A DNA stretch of 64,000 nucleotides from Coffea arabica (lineage: Eukaryota; Streptophyta; Magnoliopsida; Gentianales; Rubiaceae). The stretch covers positions 3,412,501 through 3,476,500 of the forward strand of contig NC_092317.1 of the NCBI RefSeq assembly GCF_036785885.1. The letters are read 5' to 3'. This document shows, piece by piece, positions 48,571 through 62,249 of this stretch (its first letter is position 1; each line of letters opens with the position of its first letter). Position numbers and translations under genes: made by a program. A model generated the notes under the pieces. That model had not been told where the DNA came from and made no database searches. It saw nothing but the letters and a program-made list of their open reading frames with translations.

Positions 48571-50129
48571 TTGTGCTTTTGCTTAGAGTAATGCATAAAT
48601 GCCAAACTAGACCAGAAGACGATTAGACATCAAATGCCACTTGTACCTTTATAGAGCGAATCACATCAATTGCCCGTGCATTTATTAAGAAGACGATCAA
48701 GACATTTCGCAGGATTCCTAAGTGGATTGTACAGTTCAATTACCACTTCTAGATACTGAAATTTAATTATTATTATTATTATTTCTATCTTTTACTTAGC
48801 CATGAGTGATTGTTGGTCACGTACTTGAATCCAGCTTTGCATTAAAATATATGTAGACGTTGCACAACCGAAACCTAAAGTTTTATACATACAAAAGCTC
48901 TCGTTTGAATTACTATGTTTTAAAATTTTTATAAAAAATATTTATATTTATGACAATTGGATGTATAAAATATAAAGCGGTATCTCCACTTTGGTGGGAT
49001 ACTTGATGATGGATGGAGGCCAAAATGAGTATAATCTAAGAAGTAAGAAGTAAGAAACCAAAAACTAACGAAAAGTACTTTCTTGACGTGAGGAGGACAA
49101 AGGGATTAAAAAACAAAAACAGCAAAAGTTCGGAAAGGACTTTGGAGACTGAAGATAAAAATAAAATTTTAAAAAAAAACAAAAAGATTATCTGATGGGA
49201 AACCAGGAGCAGAGCTGTCTGTGCACGCCATTCAATACAGCGTAACGTCATCTACCGCTCGACCACTTCCAAAAAATGCCATCTTCTTTATCCTACGATA
49301 CAACAGACAAAGCAACTCTAACCTGTTCACAAGTCCATTGCAGGCCATGCACCCCCACCCCCTTTAACTGTAGAAGTAACCGTCTTCAAGATGATAAAAA
49401 TCCATGATCCATTTCATCGGTTGCTGCTTGTCCAGAAGGACTTTTCCCCCCAAGGGTCATCCTAATTTTCTTTCATTTTAACATCAATCTAACTTTTTTC
49501 CTAATTTATTATAACATAAATAACGTTATAAAAAAATAAAATCAAAGAATGATCCACGTGATTAGTGGCGAATAATGGAGAAATCTCTTTAATCCTTCTT
49601 AAAAATATTGTTTTTATCCTTCCAAAAGCCCCACTCAAAATTTGGAGAAAAATGAACAATAAAAAATGGAAGCCCCCGGTTGAAGCACAAGCTATGTCCC
49701 ACGAGCACTCATTAGCTACTTATACTTTGCCATCATAGAAAGCGTATGGCATTTGATAGTTGCGAGGAGCACGGAATAGATCCCTCATCACCAACTTAAA
49801 AAGTTGAAACGAAAAATAAATAAATAAATAAAACAAAAAATAAAAAAGAATTGAAAAAAGCCAGTGCGTGTAATAACGCGCTGCATTTAGCCTGCATTCC
49901 CGCTAACTCTTTCCCCTTTTCAAAAACCTAATGCAAGGCCATTTTCTCACCACCTTCACCATTCGCCACCTCATCAACAATTCCACACCGTTCGATCATA
50001 TGGAGTCTCCAACTCTCTAAAACCTCGATCAATCCGACGGTCGAATTGAGATGCCCCACGATCGCTTCCCACAGACCGCGTTACACCATATTACTCCACC
50101 TTATCCTGGGATTTTCTCTCTCCACCGAG
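48571..50129. other. Upstream region of the proton pyrophosphatase gene
   Basis: AT-rich, with a short ATT triplet repeat near 48769-48783 and several A-runs. From about 49900 it becomes pyrimidine-rich, probably promoter. No gene seen. Confidence 0.5.
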
Positions 50130-50137
50130 TATAAAAG
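50130..50137 (+). promoter_or_regulatory. TATA box of the proton pyrophosphatase gene
   Basis: TATAAAAG, 138 bases before the ATG, followed by a C/T-rich leader. Upstream ATGs (for example at 50051) lie before this box and so would not be in the transcript. Confidence 0.65.
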
Positions 50138-50274
50138 CCTCGGCCAAACCCTTCCATTCTTCACAGTGTCTGTGCCTCACTCTGTCTTGGGTTCTAGTTT
50201 TCTATTTATCTTTTCCCTGTTAGTTTTCCGGCCGGTTACTCCGGCGAGTTGTCTAGAGCTTAGGTGAAGGAAGG

Positions 50275-53200
50275 ATGGCGTTGTTGCCAGATCTAGGAAC
50301 GGAGATCGTGATTCCGGTGTGCGCTGTCATCGGAATCATCTTCTCTTTAATCCAATGGGTACTCGTCTCGCGCGTGAAGCTCTCACCGGAGCGAAAAGAG
50401 GCGAATAATAACAGTAAGAATGGATTCAATGATTGCCTGATTGAAGAAGAGGAAGGCATCAATGAACAAAACGTCGTCCTTGAGTGCGCCAACATTCAGA
50501 GCGCCATCGCCGAGGGTAAGATTTCAGCTGTCTGGATCTTCATGGCGCATTTCTACATCTAATTCCTCTTTTTTAGCTTAAATTGTTTGAGCTTTTCATT
50601 GGATTTATAGATCTTTGGTGGAGTTCTGCTTGTTAGCCTGAAAGTAGAGGAAAGATCGAAAGAAAAGTTAAAGTTTCGTTGTTTTTGCTTAATTTAGTTG
50701 CTTGTGCTGTAATCCTGATAATGAGTGATTAGTAAAAATTGAATCTTTGTACTTTTGAGTGATTGTTTTGAGTTAATTTTTTTTTGTATAATTTCTTGGC
50801 GGTCATGGAACTATATTGATAATTTGTATCTTATTGGCGGCGAATGTCGGGTTTAGGGTTTCGGGTGGGAGAGGTGGATAGTAATGAGGTTATGGCGTAT
50901 TTACGTGATGCTGAGGTGGCACTTTGGATAGATCTGATATAGGGAACTGAATACTTTTGTTATAAATGCTGTGACTGTAGTTATTTTGTGATAAGTGTAC
51001 CGCGATTTTTGGAAGATTGGATTAATATTTAATTGGTAAATACTGTGAAAGATTAAGGTTTAACTGGGGGAGTTGATTCTCCACTATCTTTTCCTGGTAA
51101 AGCTTTCTAGATTTATGCCAGTGGTTGGAGATTTATTATATTAAGCCTGATATCAATAGCATGTGTGCTGCACGTGGTGCCATCTGGCATGTGATGAATT
51201 CTTCTGTGAACATTATTGTTTCGCTTGCTTAATTTATTCTGGGTAGATTCTGTTGCACTACTATGTAATGCTTTTACTTTATATAACAAAGAATAGAAAT
51301 CAATTATTTTCAAAGGCATTTGTTTTTGTCTTTTTCACAAGGTTTATTTATTTGCATTATTATATTCTTTTATGTATTTATAATCTCTAATTGATATCAT
51401 TATGCATCATTGGCCAACCTTTTTTTGGTAAATATTCTTATGCAGTAAACCTTAAAACAAAAATCCAAATTTTAAAGGAAAAGAATCTTTCTCTGTGGTG
51501 AAAGTGTTTCATGCTGGCAGTGTTGTAATTGTGAGAGACGGGTTCTTTATATCTTTAGACTTAGGACATCTGCATTTTTCTGTTGATTACAAAAATTCTT
51601 GTGTTTTTCATGCAATTGGTTTGTGGATCTGATGATAAATTTCACTGGAAATTTTAATAGCTGGAGTTCTGGTAATATTGGCAATTTGCTTATCAATGAC
51701 CTGCATTGCTAGGAAGTTTTGGCTGCTCAAATTTTGAACTTTATTGGATACATCTTTGGTTAATATCTGACTTTATCTGACTTGCCTACAAATTTTGTAC
51801 GGTTTGATGAGTTAAATTTTTACGTTGACAACCTTAAATAAAATCTACAGAGGCTGCCTTTGATTTTTAAAGATCCAATTTTTCTTTTTGGTAACAAGGA
51901 GTATTAGATTTATAGTTTAGTTACTGTTTCTGGATGTGATCATCTTCTTGATTCTGGAGTAGAGTTGTTGGTACTGTGTTCTGTTTCATGTTTATTAATG
52001 CTACAGACTGATGTTGTGCTTTATTGTGGCAGGTGCAACATCATTTTTATTCACTGAGTATCAATATGTTGGTGTTTTCATGGTTGCTTTTGCAATTCTC
52101 ATCTTCCTCTTCCTGGGCTCTGTTGAGGGCTTCAGCACAAAGAGCCAGCCATGCACATTTAACAAGGAGAAATTCTGCAAGCCAGCTCTTGCAACTGCTG
52201 CCTTTAGCACTGTATCCTTCTTACTTGGTGCTTTCACCTCAGTTATTTCTGGTTTCCTTGGCATGAAAATTGCTACATTTGCCAATGCAAGGACAACTTT
52301 GGAAGCTAGGAAAGGTGTTGGAAAAGCTTTTATCACTGCATTCAGGTCTGGTGCAGTTATGGGTTTTCTGCTTGCTGCAAATGGCCTTCTGGTGCTCTAT
52401 ATTGCAATCAGTCTCTTCAAGCTGTATTATGGGGATGATTGGGAAGGCCTTTTTGAGTCAATCACTGGCTATGGTCTTGGTGGATCATCAATGGCTCTCT
52501 TTGGCAGAGTTGGTGGAGGAATATACACCAAAGCTGCTGATGTCGGTGCTGACCTTGTTGGAAAGGTTGAAAGGAACATTCCTGAAGATGACCCCCGGAA
52601 TCCTGCTGTAAGTCAAGAGTGCTTTCTTGATGTTAAAGCCTTTGAATCTCAAGGGGAAAGTTGACATAAAATTTTTTTTTCTTCTACTTTGCAGGTGATT
52701 GCTGACAATGTTGGAGACAATGTCGGGGATATTGCTGGAATGGGGTCTGATCTTTTTGGTTCATATGCAGAATCATCATGCGCTGCCCTTGTTGTGGCTT
52801 CAATCTCCTCATTTGGAATCGATCATGACTTCACTGCCATGTTGTATCCCTTGCTGATTAGTTCCATGGGGATTCTTGTCTGCTTGATCACAACTCTTTT
52901 TGCTACCGACTTCTTTGAGATCAAAGCTGTGAAGGAAATTGAACCAGCATTGAAGAGGCAGCTTATTATCTCCACTGCTATTATGACTATTGGAATTGCA
53001 ATAGTTACCTGGACTTGTGTGCCCCCAACATTTACAATCTTCAATTTTGGTGCTCAGAAGGTTGTGAAAAACTGGTAAGCATTATTTTCATATTGAAAGT
53101 CAACAAGGTTCTTTGGAAACATAATTCTCATATTGTTTTAGTTGATTTCTGGAAGAATTGTTATGTCCCTTGTGTTGTTGACAAGCTGACTGATGCCTTT

Positions 53201-55298
53201 TGCCACCCGGTCACTGCTTTGCTTCCTGGATATAAAATCCCCTCACCCTTTGTTTTATTCTAGATGGTTGTCTTTGGTTCTGTGAATCATACCATTGGAG
53301 AGAAAATTTGTTGTGGAGCTTTTTGCCTCTTTCCATTATTTATCTCGTAGTTTCTGTTTCTTATTTTTGAAGCAACACAACCTTAGGTAATTTCAATTCA
53401 CGTTTATTGACTTTTGGTGGTTCTTTTTCTCAGTTTTACTATCTGAGTTTCACACTCCTGTCAATTTTGCAGCTGCTATCACGATTAGACAGCCCTGCAT
53501 GTATTCATCCAGATCGAGACTGACAGCTTTTCTGGTTTTGCAGGCAGCTTTTCCTGTGTGTTGCTGTTGGTCTCTGGGCTGGGCTTATCATTGGTTTTGT
53601 CACGGAGTACTATACCAGCAATGCATACAGGTTTCCATAAGATGAGCATTTTCTTTTTCTGCCTTTTATTGCAGTGCTTCTTAGTAAAAACTTGCTTGAC
53701 TGTAGTTACTTTACTTCAATTTTGCAGTCCTGTGCAAGATGTTGCTGATTCCTGCAGGACCGGTGCTGCAACTAATGTTATTTTTGGCCTTGCCTTGGGA
53801 TACAAATCTGTCATCATCCCTATTTTTGCTATAGCAATCAGCATTTTTGTTAGTTTCTCGTTTGCTGCCATGTATGGTATTGCAGTTGCTGCTCTGGGAA
53901 TGTTGAGCACAATTGCTACTGGGTTGGCAATTGATGCTTATGGTCCCATCAGCGATAATGCTGGAGGCATAGCGGAGATGGCTGGAATGAGCCACAGAAT
54001 AAGAGAAAGAACTGATGCCCTTGATGCTGCTGGGAACACCACCGCTGCAATTGGAAAGGTACCATGATATTTCCTTTTGTGGCCTTATTGCCTTTTGATG
54101 TTATTATCTAAACTGTGGCTGAGTGATATTATCTGATGCATTTTGCTTGTTAGGTTTACAATCAGCAATAGCTTGTTCTTTGGATCCCAGGGCTATTGTT
54201 CTTCTCCAAGAGTGTGTAGTGTTTATTTTTGGCGTTACCTTTCGTAGTTTAATGCACATCATGTGAAAAATATCAGTGACTGTAGCTGGGCTCTTGTGCT
54301 TCATTAAATTGAACCTCTTGTTGATGGTTTTTTAGTGCTTGTGCATTCTTTAAAATTTTACCCTTTTCATTTGTTTCCAGGGGTTTGCTATTGGATCTGC
54401 TGCTCTTGTTTCGTTGGCACTCTTTGGTGCCTTTGTCAGTCGAGCTGGAGTTTCAACAGTTGATGTTCTGACTCCCAAGGTCTTCATTGGTTTAATTGTT
54501 GGCGCCATGCTCCCATACTGGTTTTCTGCTATGACAATGAAGAGTGTTGGTAGTGCTGCACTAAAGATGGTTGAGGAAGTTCGCAGGCAGTTTAATACTA
54601 TTCCTGGTCTCATGGAGGGCCGTGCAAAACCGGACTATGCAACTTGTGTCAAGATCTCTACTGATGCATCTATCAAGGAGATGATTCCACCTGGCGCTCT
54701 TGTCATGCTTACACCCCTCATTGTCGGTACCTTCTTTGGTGTGGAGACTCTCTCTGGTGTTCTTGCTGGATCTCTTGTTTCTGGTGTCCAGGTATGACAT
54801 AATTTCTTGACATAACGTTCATTGGCTACATGATCTGTTGCATGGTGCTAAGGTCATTAAAGTTTTTGATAATTCCTTTTTGTGAAGCTGATGTGAGGAT
54901 TGATTCTTGTTAATTTTTGCTCTTTTGCACGTGATGTTTACACAGATAGCAATTTCTGCATCTAACACCGGTGGTGCATGGGACAATGCCAAGAAGTATA
55001 TTGAGGTAAATATATGGCAAATGGCACTACAGTGATCATATGATTTGAATATTGAGATGGAATTGATATTTATTTAATTTTGATATAATGCTAGGCTGGC
55101 GCTTCTGAGCATGCGAGAACCCTTGGACCCAAGGGATCTGAACCACACAAAGCAGCTGTTATTGGGGATACCATCGGGGATCCTCTGAAGGACACTTCAG
55201 GGCCTTCACTTAACATTCTTATCAAGCTCATGGCTGTTGAGTCTCTTGTTTTTGCTCCCTTTTTTGCCACTCATGGCGGCCTTCTGTTTAAGATATGA
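50275..55298 (+). CDS. AVP1: Vacuolar-type inorganic pyrophosphatase, proton-pumping, type I
   Basis: Tonoplast pump that couples hydrolysis of cytosolic pyrophosphate to proton transport into the vacuole. Eight exons: 50275-50515, 52033-52607, 52695-53074, 53544-53630, 53728-54058, 54381-54791, 54946-55005 and 55095-55298, joining to 762 residues (the family is about 760-770). Landmarks: N-terminal membrane helix ([18 protein letters not shown]), the pyrophosphate-binding [11 protein letters not shown], the acidic [46 protein letters not shown] and [20 protein letters not shown], with many hydrophobic helices between. [10 protein letters not shown] (about residues 530-539) has Ala where K+-independent enzymes have Lys, so it is the K+-dependent type I form. 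Intron 1 is 1.5 kb and could carry enhancing signals. Arabidopsis AVP1 is the reference member; other plants often have several paralogs, so the exact ortholog is not certain. Confidence 0.97.
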
Positions 55299-55852
55299 TG
55301 GGAGTGATGACCATATATCAACTGGGGACAAAGATGCTATCCTACTTTTCAAGGCAGCTGTCTATTTTAGTCTCCATCTTACACCACCCTTCGCTTCGTG
55401 AATTTCTCACCACAATCAATGAGCTTCCAAGTTAGTTTATAGCTAGTTGAACATTATTTTTGACGAGTCGATGGTGATGATGATGATAATTGTGATCACT
55501 GCAGAGTTGAGAACAGATGTAGTATGACAGTTTGTAACAGTTAGATTCCTAGCTTCTGCTGTAACGTCATTATTCTTGGCTGATGAGAGCAATAGCATGG
55601 TCGAACTGGGATGTGGCTTATACTTGACTGTTTGCTTAGAGTTCAGAACGGAGTGTGTTGCTTGTCTTGTTTTGTAGTATTACTTTTTATCCTCGAAAGA
55701 AAAACAAGATTTTCTGTCATTGAATGCATGGCGTTTTGGCATCCCGAGTTACTTTAAAGTTTCTTTTTTAATTCTTTTTACGGTTACTATTTTCTTTTTT
55801 GGCTGGTGGCTTTCTGTATATCCAACATGTTCTGTATTTGGTTATTGCAGCA

Positions 55853-55878
55853 GTGTGTGTGTGTGTGTGTGTGTGTGT
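55853..55878 (+). repeat. (GT)n microsatellite
   Basis: Thirteen GT units downstream of the pyrophosphatase gene. Confidence 0.95.
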
Positions 55879-56323
55879 TTTAAAGCAGTCCTGCAATGCA
55901 ATGTGTTATCAAATTGAGTTGGCTGGAAGGCCCGTTTACGTGTCAAGAAAATCTGGCGGTTAGCTGCGAGCTTAGTGGGTCAAATGTTGGTTCGAAAATT
56001 GATGTATGAAATTCCGGTTGTGTGAATGGAGGGGCGCACAATTTTTGGACGAAGCAAAAGTTCAAAGGAGTGACGACTAACAAACAAGAAAACTAAGAAA
56101 AGAAGACCCAAAAGAAGGCAAAAAACCCGAGAGAGAGAGAGGGATACAAATCAAGGGATCCCTCTGCGTGCATACTTTGTATTTGCATCACTTATACCTA
56201 AGTAATATTTGCAGATTGAGTAATAGATGCAACGAAACCAAGAGTTTCAATACGACGTTGCTCATTCTCATTCGCTGTAGAGTTTCTTCCCATTAAAGCT
56301 GATTTAAGTGAACACGAGTGCTC

Positions 56324-56406
56324 TATCTTATTTGTTGTATGTATGTATGTATGAAATTTAATCATTTATCTTATTTGTTGTATGTATGTATGAAATTCAA
56401 TCATTT
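56324..56406 (+). repeat. Tandem duplication, unit about 42 bases
   Basis: TATCTTATTTGTTGTATGTA followed by ATGAAATTYAATCATTT occurs twice in a row (56324-56366 and 56367-56406); the copies differ by one ATGT unit and one base. Confidence 0.85.
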
Positions 56407-57339
56407 AATCAGTAATCGAAAATTCGAAAATCAAACTTCAATATTTATTCCAGAATTATTATACCAAACTTTAAAAATGAGTTATAAATGGATTTCACCC
56501 ATATCTTTGCGGCGAATATTTGATATCCGATTTAAGTTGGATTCGATCTTCTGTTTTTTTTTTTCTCAAAATATTGAACATTCCTTTTTTATTTTTTTTG
56601 CAAAAAAAAAAAGGCATTTGTAGGCTGCCCAACAAAAAGCTGCCCCTTTTTGCACCCTATTGCTAGTAAAATACAATGGGCCTGAGTCATGTGCCTCGGA
56701 GAGTAGATGTTAAAGCCCAACCCAAAGATGCATACAATCATCACTAAACAAGTGTAATGAATGCCTTTTCACTCTATTTCTTATTTTTTTTTTTTTTGGA
56801 TAAACATCAGAATCAAATGCCGCGTCACCTTGCACAGACGAGAAAGGTTACCTTATTGATTGTAAACTTGTAGTCCGATGATGACAAAGTTATCACAATA
56901 GATTCCTTTGTCTGATACAGAATTATGGTCTTATTATCGATTACTGTTATAACATAGTTAAACTTATATGTCATCACGCACCAGTTCTCTCTCTTAACCG
57001 TCCCCAACGCTTTCACACCCCTCGGTCTTCATCCCTTCATTCTTCGAATTTTCAGGTCTCTGTTTATTCTTTTATTTTCGAATTATTAATTCCAAGGTCA
57101 TTGTTCCATATGCTGCAACGGAAACAAGTTAAGAATACATGATTTTGATTGTGGAGTTATGCTGTTTTGTGAACTTCATTGACTTTCTGCATGGAGATTA
57201 AGATTCGTTCGTTTAGTGCTGAAATTAAGATAGATGATCTGTAATCAATAAAAAAAAAAGCCGATTTTGATTGATGGACTTAATGGGCTTTGTTTCTTTT
57301 GTTTTTGCTAGTTATTTGATCGCTGCAGTGAGATAGAAG

Positions 57340-60300
57340 ATGGGTAATGCTTCATCCACGCTGACTCAATATGACATTGAAGAAGTACAACGACACTGTA
57401 ACAATCTTTGTATGTCTTCCTTGACATATTCCCAAGCTTTGTTCCTTTTTTCAAGGATGCAATTTGAACTGAAAACTGTCCTTTCCTTGTAATTGTTATA
57501 GTTTCCCAACAAGAGATAGTGTCTCTTTATCAGAGGTTTTGCCAACTCGATAGGAACGCAAAGGGGTTCATATCAGCTGATGAATTTTTATCAGTTCCAG
57601 AGTTTGCCATGAATCCACTTTCTCAGGTGGACGTTGGGATTATTTATTTATTTTTTTAATTTCTTCTTGTTATTTTATTTTTAGAACCTTTTTGGAATCT
57701 AATCCTGCTTAGTTTGTATATCGCTGCTTTTCTGGTTGGCTGTTTTCTATTAAGCGTGTCATTTCGTTTTACTTTGTGGTTCTTTACAGAGGTTGCTTAA
57801 GATGGTGGATGGTTTGAATTTCAAGGATTTCGTCGCATTTTTATCAGCTTTTAGTGCTAAAGCAAGTCTAGCCCAGAAAGTTGAAGGTAGGTTCACCATC
57901 TCTCTGTTTCTCTTTTAGGAATTAAAATTCCCAGTAAACATGATCTGATGTCTCTCACTAAAATACGTGATTGTCTTTTGAATTACTGTGTAATTGAACT
58001 TGTTGAATGAGTAAATGAAGGAGTTGAGTGTGGTTCCTAACTGATGCAAGTTTTCTTAAGTTGGTTTTGCAGTTTTTTATGTTTATCTGATACATATCGA
58101 GAGTATTATTTTGGATCTAAAGGAGATCAGACAAATTTTTGTTTACTTATTTTCTTGATATGTAGCTCTGAATGAAAATTTTTACAGAACGGAATCAGAT
58201 GGCTAGCACTGTAATATCGTTGTGACGTTTCGTAGGAAGTTTTAGTACTTAGTCTAAGATTTGTTTAATCTTGAGTATTTGGACTTTTGAGTCTCACTAT
58301 TGTAATTGTGAATGCATATGTGAAAATTGATTTCATGATGAATGAATTGTACTGTTCCCCTCCACCAACTATTTCCTCTGTGCTCTTTACACTGGACTTG
58401 AGTGCAAAAATGAATTTCCAACAAAAGAGTATACTTTCTTGAACATATTGTGCATTGACTAATGTGTTTGGTGGTCTATGTAATGTGTCCCTTGTATTAC
58501 TTTTCTTGTGTTTTTGTTTCTCCTTTAGCATATTGTTAATCCTTGTGACATGCCTGACAGTTATTTTCAAGGTATATGATTCTGATTGCAATGGGAAGGT
58601 GACATTCAATGACATGATACAAGTGCTTCAGGATTTGGCTGGCTCTTTCATGTCAGATCAACAAAGAGAGGTATTTTTGCTGCTAACCTTCCTGTTTTAG
58701 GTTACTAGTAGCGATGTATTGCTGAACTTAAGGGCAGCAGCTATCACTAACTTTTGCAGTTCTGGTTAATTTGCTACTTACAAAACATTTGAAGAAATTC
58801 CTTGTTTAAGAGGTGTATATACACCAAGTTGTGCCAGTTTTCAAGAGTTAGTAGCATATTCAGTTACTGGTAGATCATGCACAAATACAAGACATATCGG
58901 GGAACATTATCTTTAATTCAAAAGAAGCAATCATGACCATGTAAAGCTTCTAGATGGACTTGGAGAGGTCCAGAAGATGGTAGAAATTCAATCTTTCAAA
59001 GGGAATTCTGAGATTTAGTTGAACATTGAGAATATTCTGATATAAAGTAATGACTCACCTGTTTAGGTGTAGTTCACTCTGGCTGTTTTTCATACAATTG
59101 ATAGTTTATGAACTTTCTATTTAAAATCTGGCATTAGCTTGACATCTAGCGACAACAATGATGCCCCAATAGATAGCATGTGGTGTTGCACCATGAGGAC
59201 ACACCATAGTCTCATTACATGGTTTTGCTAGTCTCTTCTCATGCCTAGGACCAAATTCTATCTCCAATTGTGCATAAACAAGTATTCCCAACATAGCAAA
59301 TTTGTCATAAATCTTGTGTGTACAGTAATTGATGGAGTCACTTAATTTTCAGATGTTGATTCACCTTGGTTGCTTCTGAGTATTTTCTTAAGTGGTCCTT
59401 GAATTCCTGAGGTTGCGCTTTTATTTTTTCCATATCTTTTTGTCTGGTTGCTGTACATCAGAGAGTCATATCCTAGTATTCCATTTTCAACTTTGGGTAT
59501 GGCAACAAAAGCATGACAAGCTCTTGTTCGTTTGATTATATTTTCTGTAGGAAGTATTGGGCCAAGTTTTGCACGAAGCTGGTTATACAAAGGAGTCTGT
59601 GCTACTCTTGGATGACTTTATCAAGGTTTGTTTCTTAGTGTAACTTGCAAAAAGATTATCTACCTAAGAATGGGATAGAAGAAAGGTGTACCCGGGCTAA
59701 ATGACTTGTTTCCAACTCAATTTTATGTTTAGGAAGCCTGTAATACTTACATTTTCCTACTTCTCATGAATCTGGAAATTAGTGAGGTAGAGATGCAACA
59801 TCTTTAGCTCCATCTATTTGTCGTGAAGGATATGATTTTAAGACTCTTAATAATGATTTGCAAAGGAAATTACCATTGCATAAGTCAAGAGTACTTTCAC
59901 AGAGAGTAAATGAAGCCTGCCCATCCAGATTATGACGATTCAGTTTTTGAGATAGGGAGCCTATCTACGCCTGAGAAAAGTTGGTAAAACATTAATGTAT
60001 AGGATGGTGTACCTATAGTTGATCCATTTGATACAGCGTTTGCCTATTCTATCTAGACTTCTGATGTTTTCTAGTTTCTAGATCTTGATACTGCTGTAGA
60101 TGAGCTACTCTTGTGTCTGAAACTTTCAAGAATTAGATATCATAATGGTGGTACTTGTCCTTCTCTGTCGTGGTAACAGCCAATTAAGTGATACCTATGT
60201 TATATTAAACTGCCTCACTTGGGGCTGCTGCTTGTTACTGTCTATCATAATCTGCTCTCTCAAAATGATCATTAACCTGCTTTTGTGTTAGGTATTTGAT

Positions 60301-60342
60301 CATGCTAATTTGAAGATGGAGGTGGAAGTTCCGGTTGACTAG
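57340..60342 (+). CDS. Calcineurin B-like EF-hand calcium-binding protein
   Basis: Six exons: 57340-57409, 57502-57626, 57790-57886, 58561-58670, 59551-59625 and 60292-60342, joining to 175 residues. The N-terminus MGNASSTL is a good N-myristoylation signal, as in calcineurin B. EF-hand 1 (DRNAKGFISADEF, about 46-58) and EF-hand 3 (DSDCNGKVTFNDM, about 103-115) have most calcium ligands. The second (VDGLNFKDFVAF) and fourth (GYTKESVLLLDDF) positions are degenerate, so two sites probably bind calcium. It resembles an Arabidopsis calcineurin-B-subunit-like protein (from memory At3g18430) and is shorter than and distinct from the CBL family that pairs with CIPK kinases. Plants lack the catalytic calcineurin A subunit, so the partner is unknown. 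Introns 4 and 5 are long (880 and 666 bases). Confidence 0.93.
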
Positions 60343-61657
60343 CTAAGCTTGCAGTCTATGTTCTTCTTCTGTAGCTTAATTCAAGATGACTTTGCAAAGT
60401 ACATCCAGCCGTCCTTTGTAAAACCACAACTCTGTATTAAAGTCATTTGTCGTTTTTATTTTCTGGGTGAAGGTCTTGAAGTATATAGGTTGAACGCTGC
60501 AGGAATCACCCAGTGACATGTATTTAGAATAATAAAACCTGTGCATATATTTCTTGTTCTGCCACTAATCTCTATTCATCTTCACCTTCCTTGTGCCTCT
60601 CCTAACAGTCTCAAGTGTGCTTCATTACACGCATACCGTTGTACTTGAAGATATAGATACTTTACTATTTCATTTCCTTTTTGCCACTTTAGGCTACATA
60701 TTGCAGTAGGTTTTTTGAAGAAATTGCGGGGGTTAGATCAAATATATTTCCAAAGTTATAACGCTTGGAAGCAATGCTGACACAAAGCTTCGACCATAGA
60801 TGAACAACTTTCATCTGTGGCTTAAAAGTTTAAAAACATGCACAATGTATATATATGGCCGGTATTCAGAACTCAATTTTAGCAGATTATTTTGACACAA
60901 TTCAGGTCCTTCAAAACTCACCTTGATTGTGGGTTTCTTTAAAATTTGAACCCCTTTTTAGTGCCACATTCACATTCTGTTGATGTCCAGCCAAATTTTC
61001 TCAAGGCCGAAAATATTGTCTACTAGAATCAGTTCTCACAGGAGGCAGGCAGAGTCTGCAAGAGTCACCAACCGACTAAGCACCTTCCTAATTGCTACTG
61101 CTATAATTACAGCCGAAACTTCCTGCCAAACATGTGAGAGACAATTCCTGCGGCCGCGGAATTCAAAATTGTCAGTAACTGCAAGTCTGCAACTGCATCT
61201 CATCAATTAATAATTCCGTGATATCTCATGTTTCCTTCAGCCCCCGGCAACCCTGAGTCCCTACTTCTCCCTTGCTATAGGGGAATCAAAGAGCGCTAGT
61301 ACCAGTATAGATTGTAAACTTCTTTCCTACTCCTTGAGTTATCTCAGACAAGCAACCATCATCCACTTGAGAATCATGTGATCTCACCAACATACATGAA
61401 CTTAGCTTTAAATTTCATGCATCATTTGTGGGAGGACTTATCGTCCCTAAAACCAAACTTGTGTGATTTTCATGCACATGCATGCTTTGTTTCCGCATCA
61501 TCTCCATTGTATTGTGTACGTATATACTAGTTTCTTTCGAGTTCTCAATTTCCACGCAAGTTCGGGCAGAGTTGTTATGACCACGTTGTGAGTGATTGCA
61601 ATCAAGAGAAAAAAGAAAACAATAAGAGGGTTTGATCCAGTTGCTCTGGATTTTGGC
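60343..61657. other. Intergenic region after the EF-hand gene
   Basis: Probable 3' untranslated region up to about 60540 (AATAAAACCT near 60530). The rest is unremarkable; an open frame near 60980-61210 has no recognisable feature. Leader or upstream exons of the next gene may lie near its end. Confidence 0.45.
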
Positions 61658-62249
61658 ATGTCAGGCAGCAGGAGCGTTACTGCTCAGTCACTGGAATTGA
61701 GGGTTTTGAATAGAAATCATGCGTGTGAGATCTCATCAGATACAACTAGTTCTGGGAAAAGGAATCACGAGAGGAAGATGCACGTCAACAGCAAGCTAGT
61801 TAAGCAACTGGACCAGAGATTGGGAATTCTTGAAGATGAAGGTGAAATCCTCAAGGGAGAATTCATGAGAAGCATGCAAGAAAGGGCAGAGTTAATCGCT
61901 GAGGTTCGCAATCACTTTGAGGATATGCATTATTATTTTCGTCTCAAAAGCCAAGAATGCGGAGACATTTCCTCCCAAGGAGCTTTGACCATTGAACCTC
62001 TCAAGGTAATGCCTCGAGTTTCCTTTCCCGTTCTTGTGTCGTGTACATTGATGCTTGGTCCCTCACTTCCCCCAAGGCCCCAACCCACAAAAAAAAAAAC
62101 AAGAAAAAATCAGTAATTTTGTCATTTTTTCCCTTCGTGATGCACAGAAGGAGAGGAGTGGCCTTTTACAAGTACTGTGCCAAGAATCAAATCCATCACT
62201 TTTGACCAGAACCCTGAGTGCTCTCGTGTCGGGTCAGTTCAGCCGGTGA
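61658..62249 (+). CDS. Unknown coiled-coil protein with SINE-altered C-terminus
   Basis: Two exons, 61658-62005 and 62148-62249, joined by a clean donor (CTCAAG/GTAATG) and acceptor (TGCACAG/AAGGAG), giving 149 residues. I do not recognise the family by name. The first exon has a basic N-terminus (MSGSRSVTAQSLELRV, then GKRNHERKMH) and a predicted coiled coil, LVKQLDQRLGILEDEGEIL to AELIAEVRNHFEDM (about residues 48-88), with leucine or isoleucine at heptad-like spacing. Exon 2 encodes KERSGLLQVLCQESNPSLLT, then runs through a target duplication into an inserted SINE and stops there, so the last residues (after LSAL) are SINE-derived. An in-frame ATG upstream (61592) would add 22 residues with a KRKKK cluster. 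Earlier exons cannot be excluded. Frame and splice sites are intact, so it may still be expressed, but a pseudogene is possible. Confidence 0.55.

Larger units (their letters stand above)
55299..57055. other. 3' region of the pyrophosphatase gene and upstream of the EF-hand gene
   Basis: The first 400 or so bases are a likely 3' untranslated region. Then come a GT microsatellite, a 42-base tandem duplication and AT-rich filler. From about 56960 a C/T-rich stretch looks like the leader of the next gene, with a possible leader intron from TTTTCAG/GTCTCT (about 57055) to GCTGCAG (57327). Confidence 0.5.

Noticed and set aside
52061-54613. Minus-strand frames across the pyrophosphatase
   Set aside because: Antisense shadows of conserved exons.
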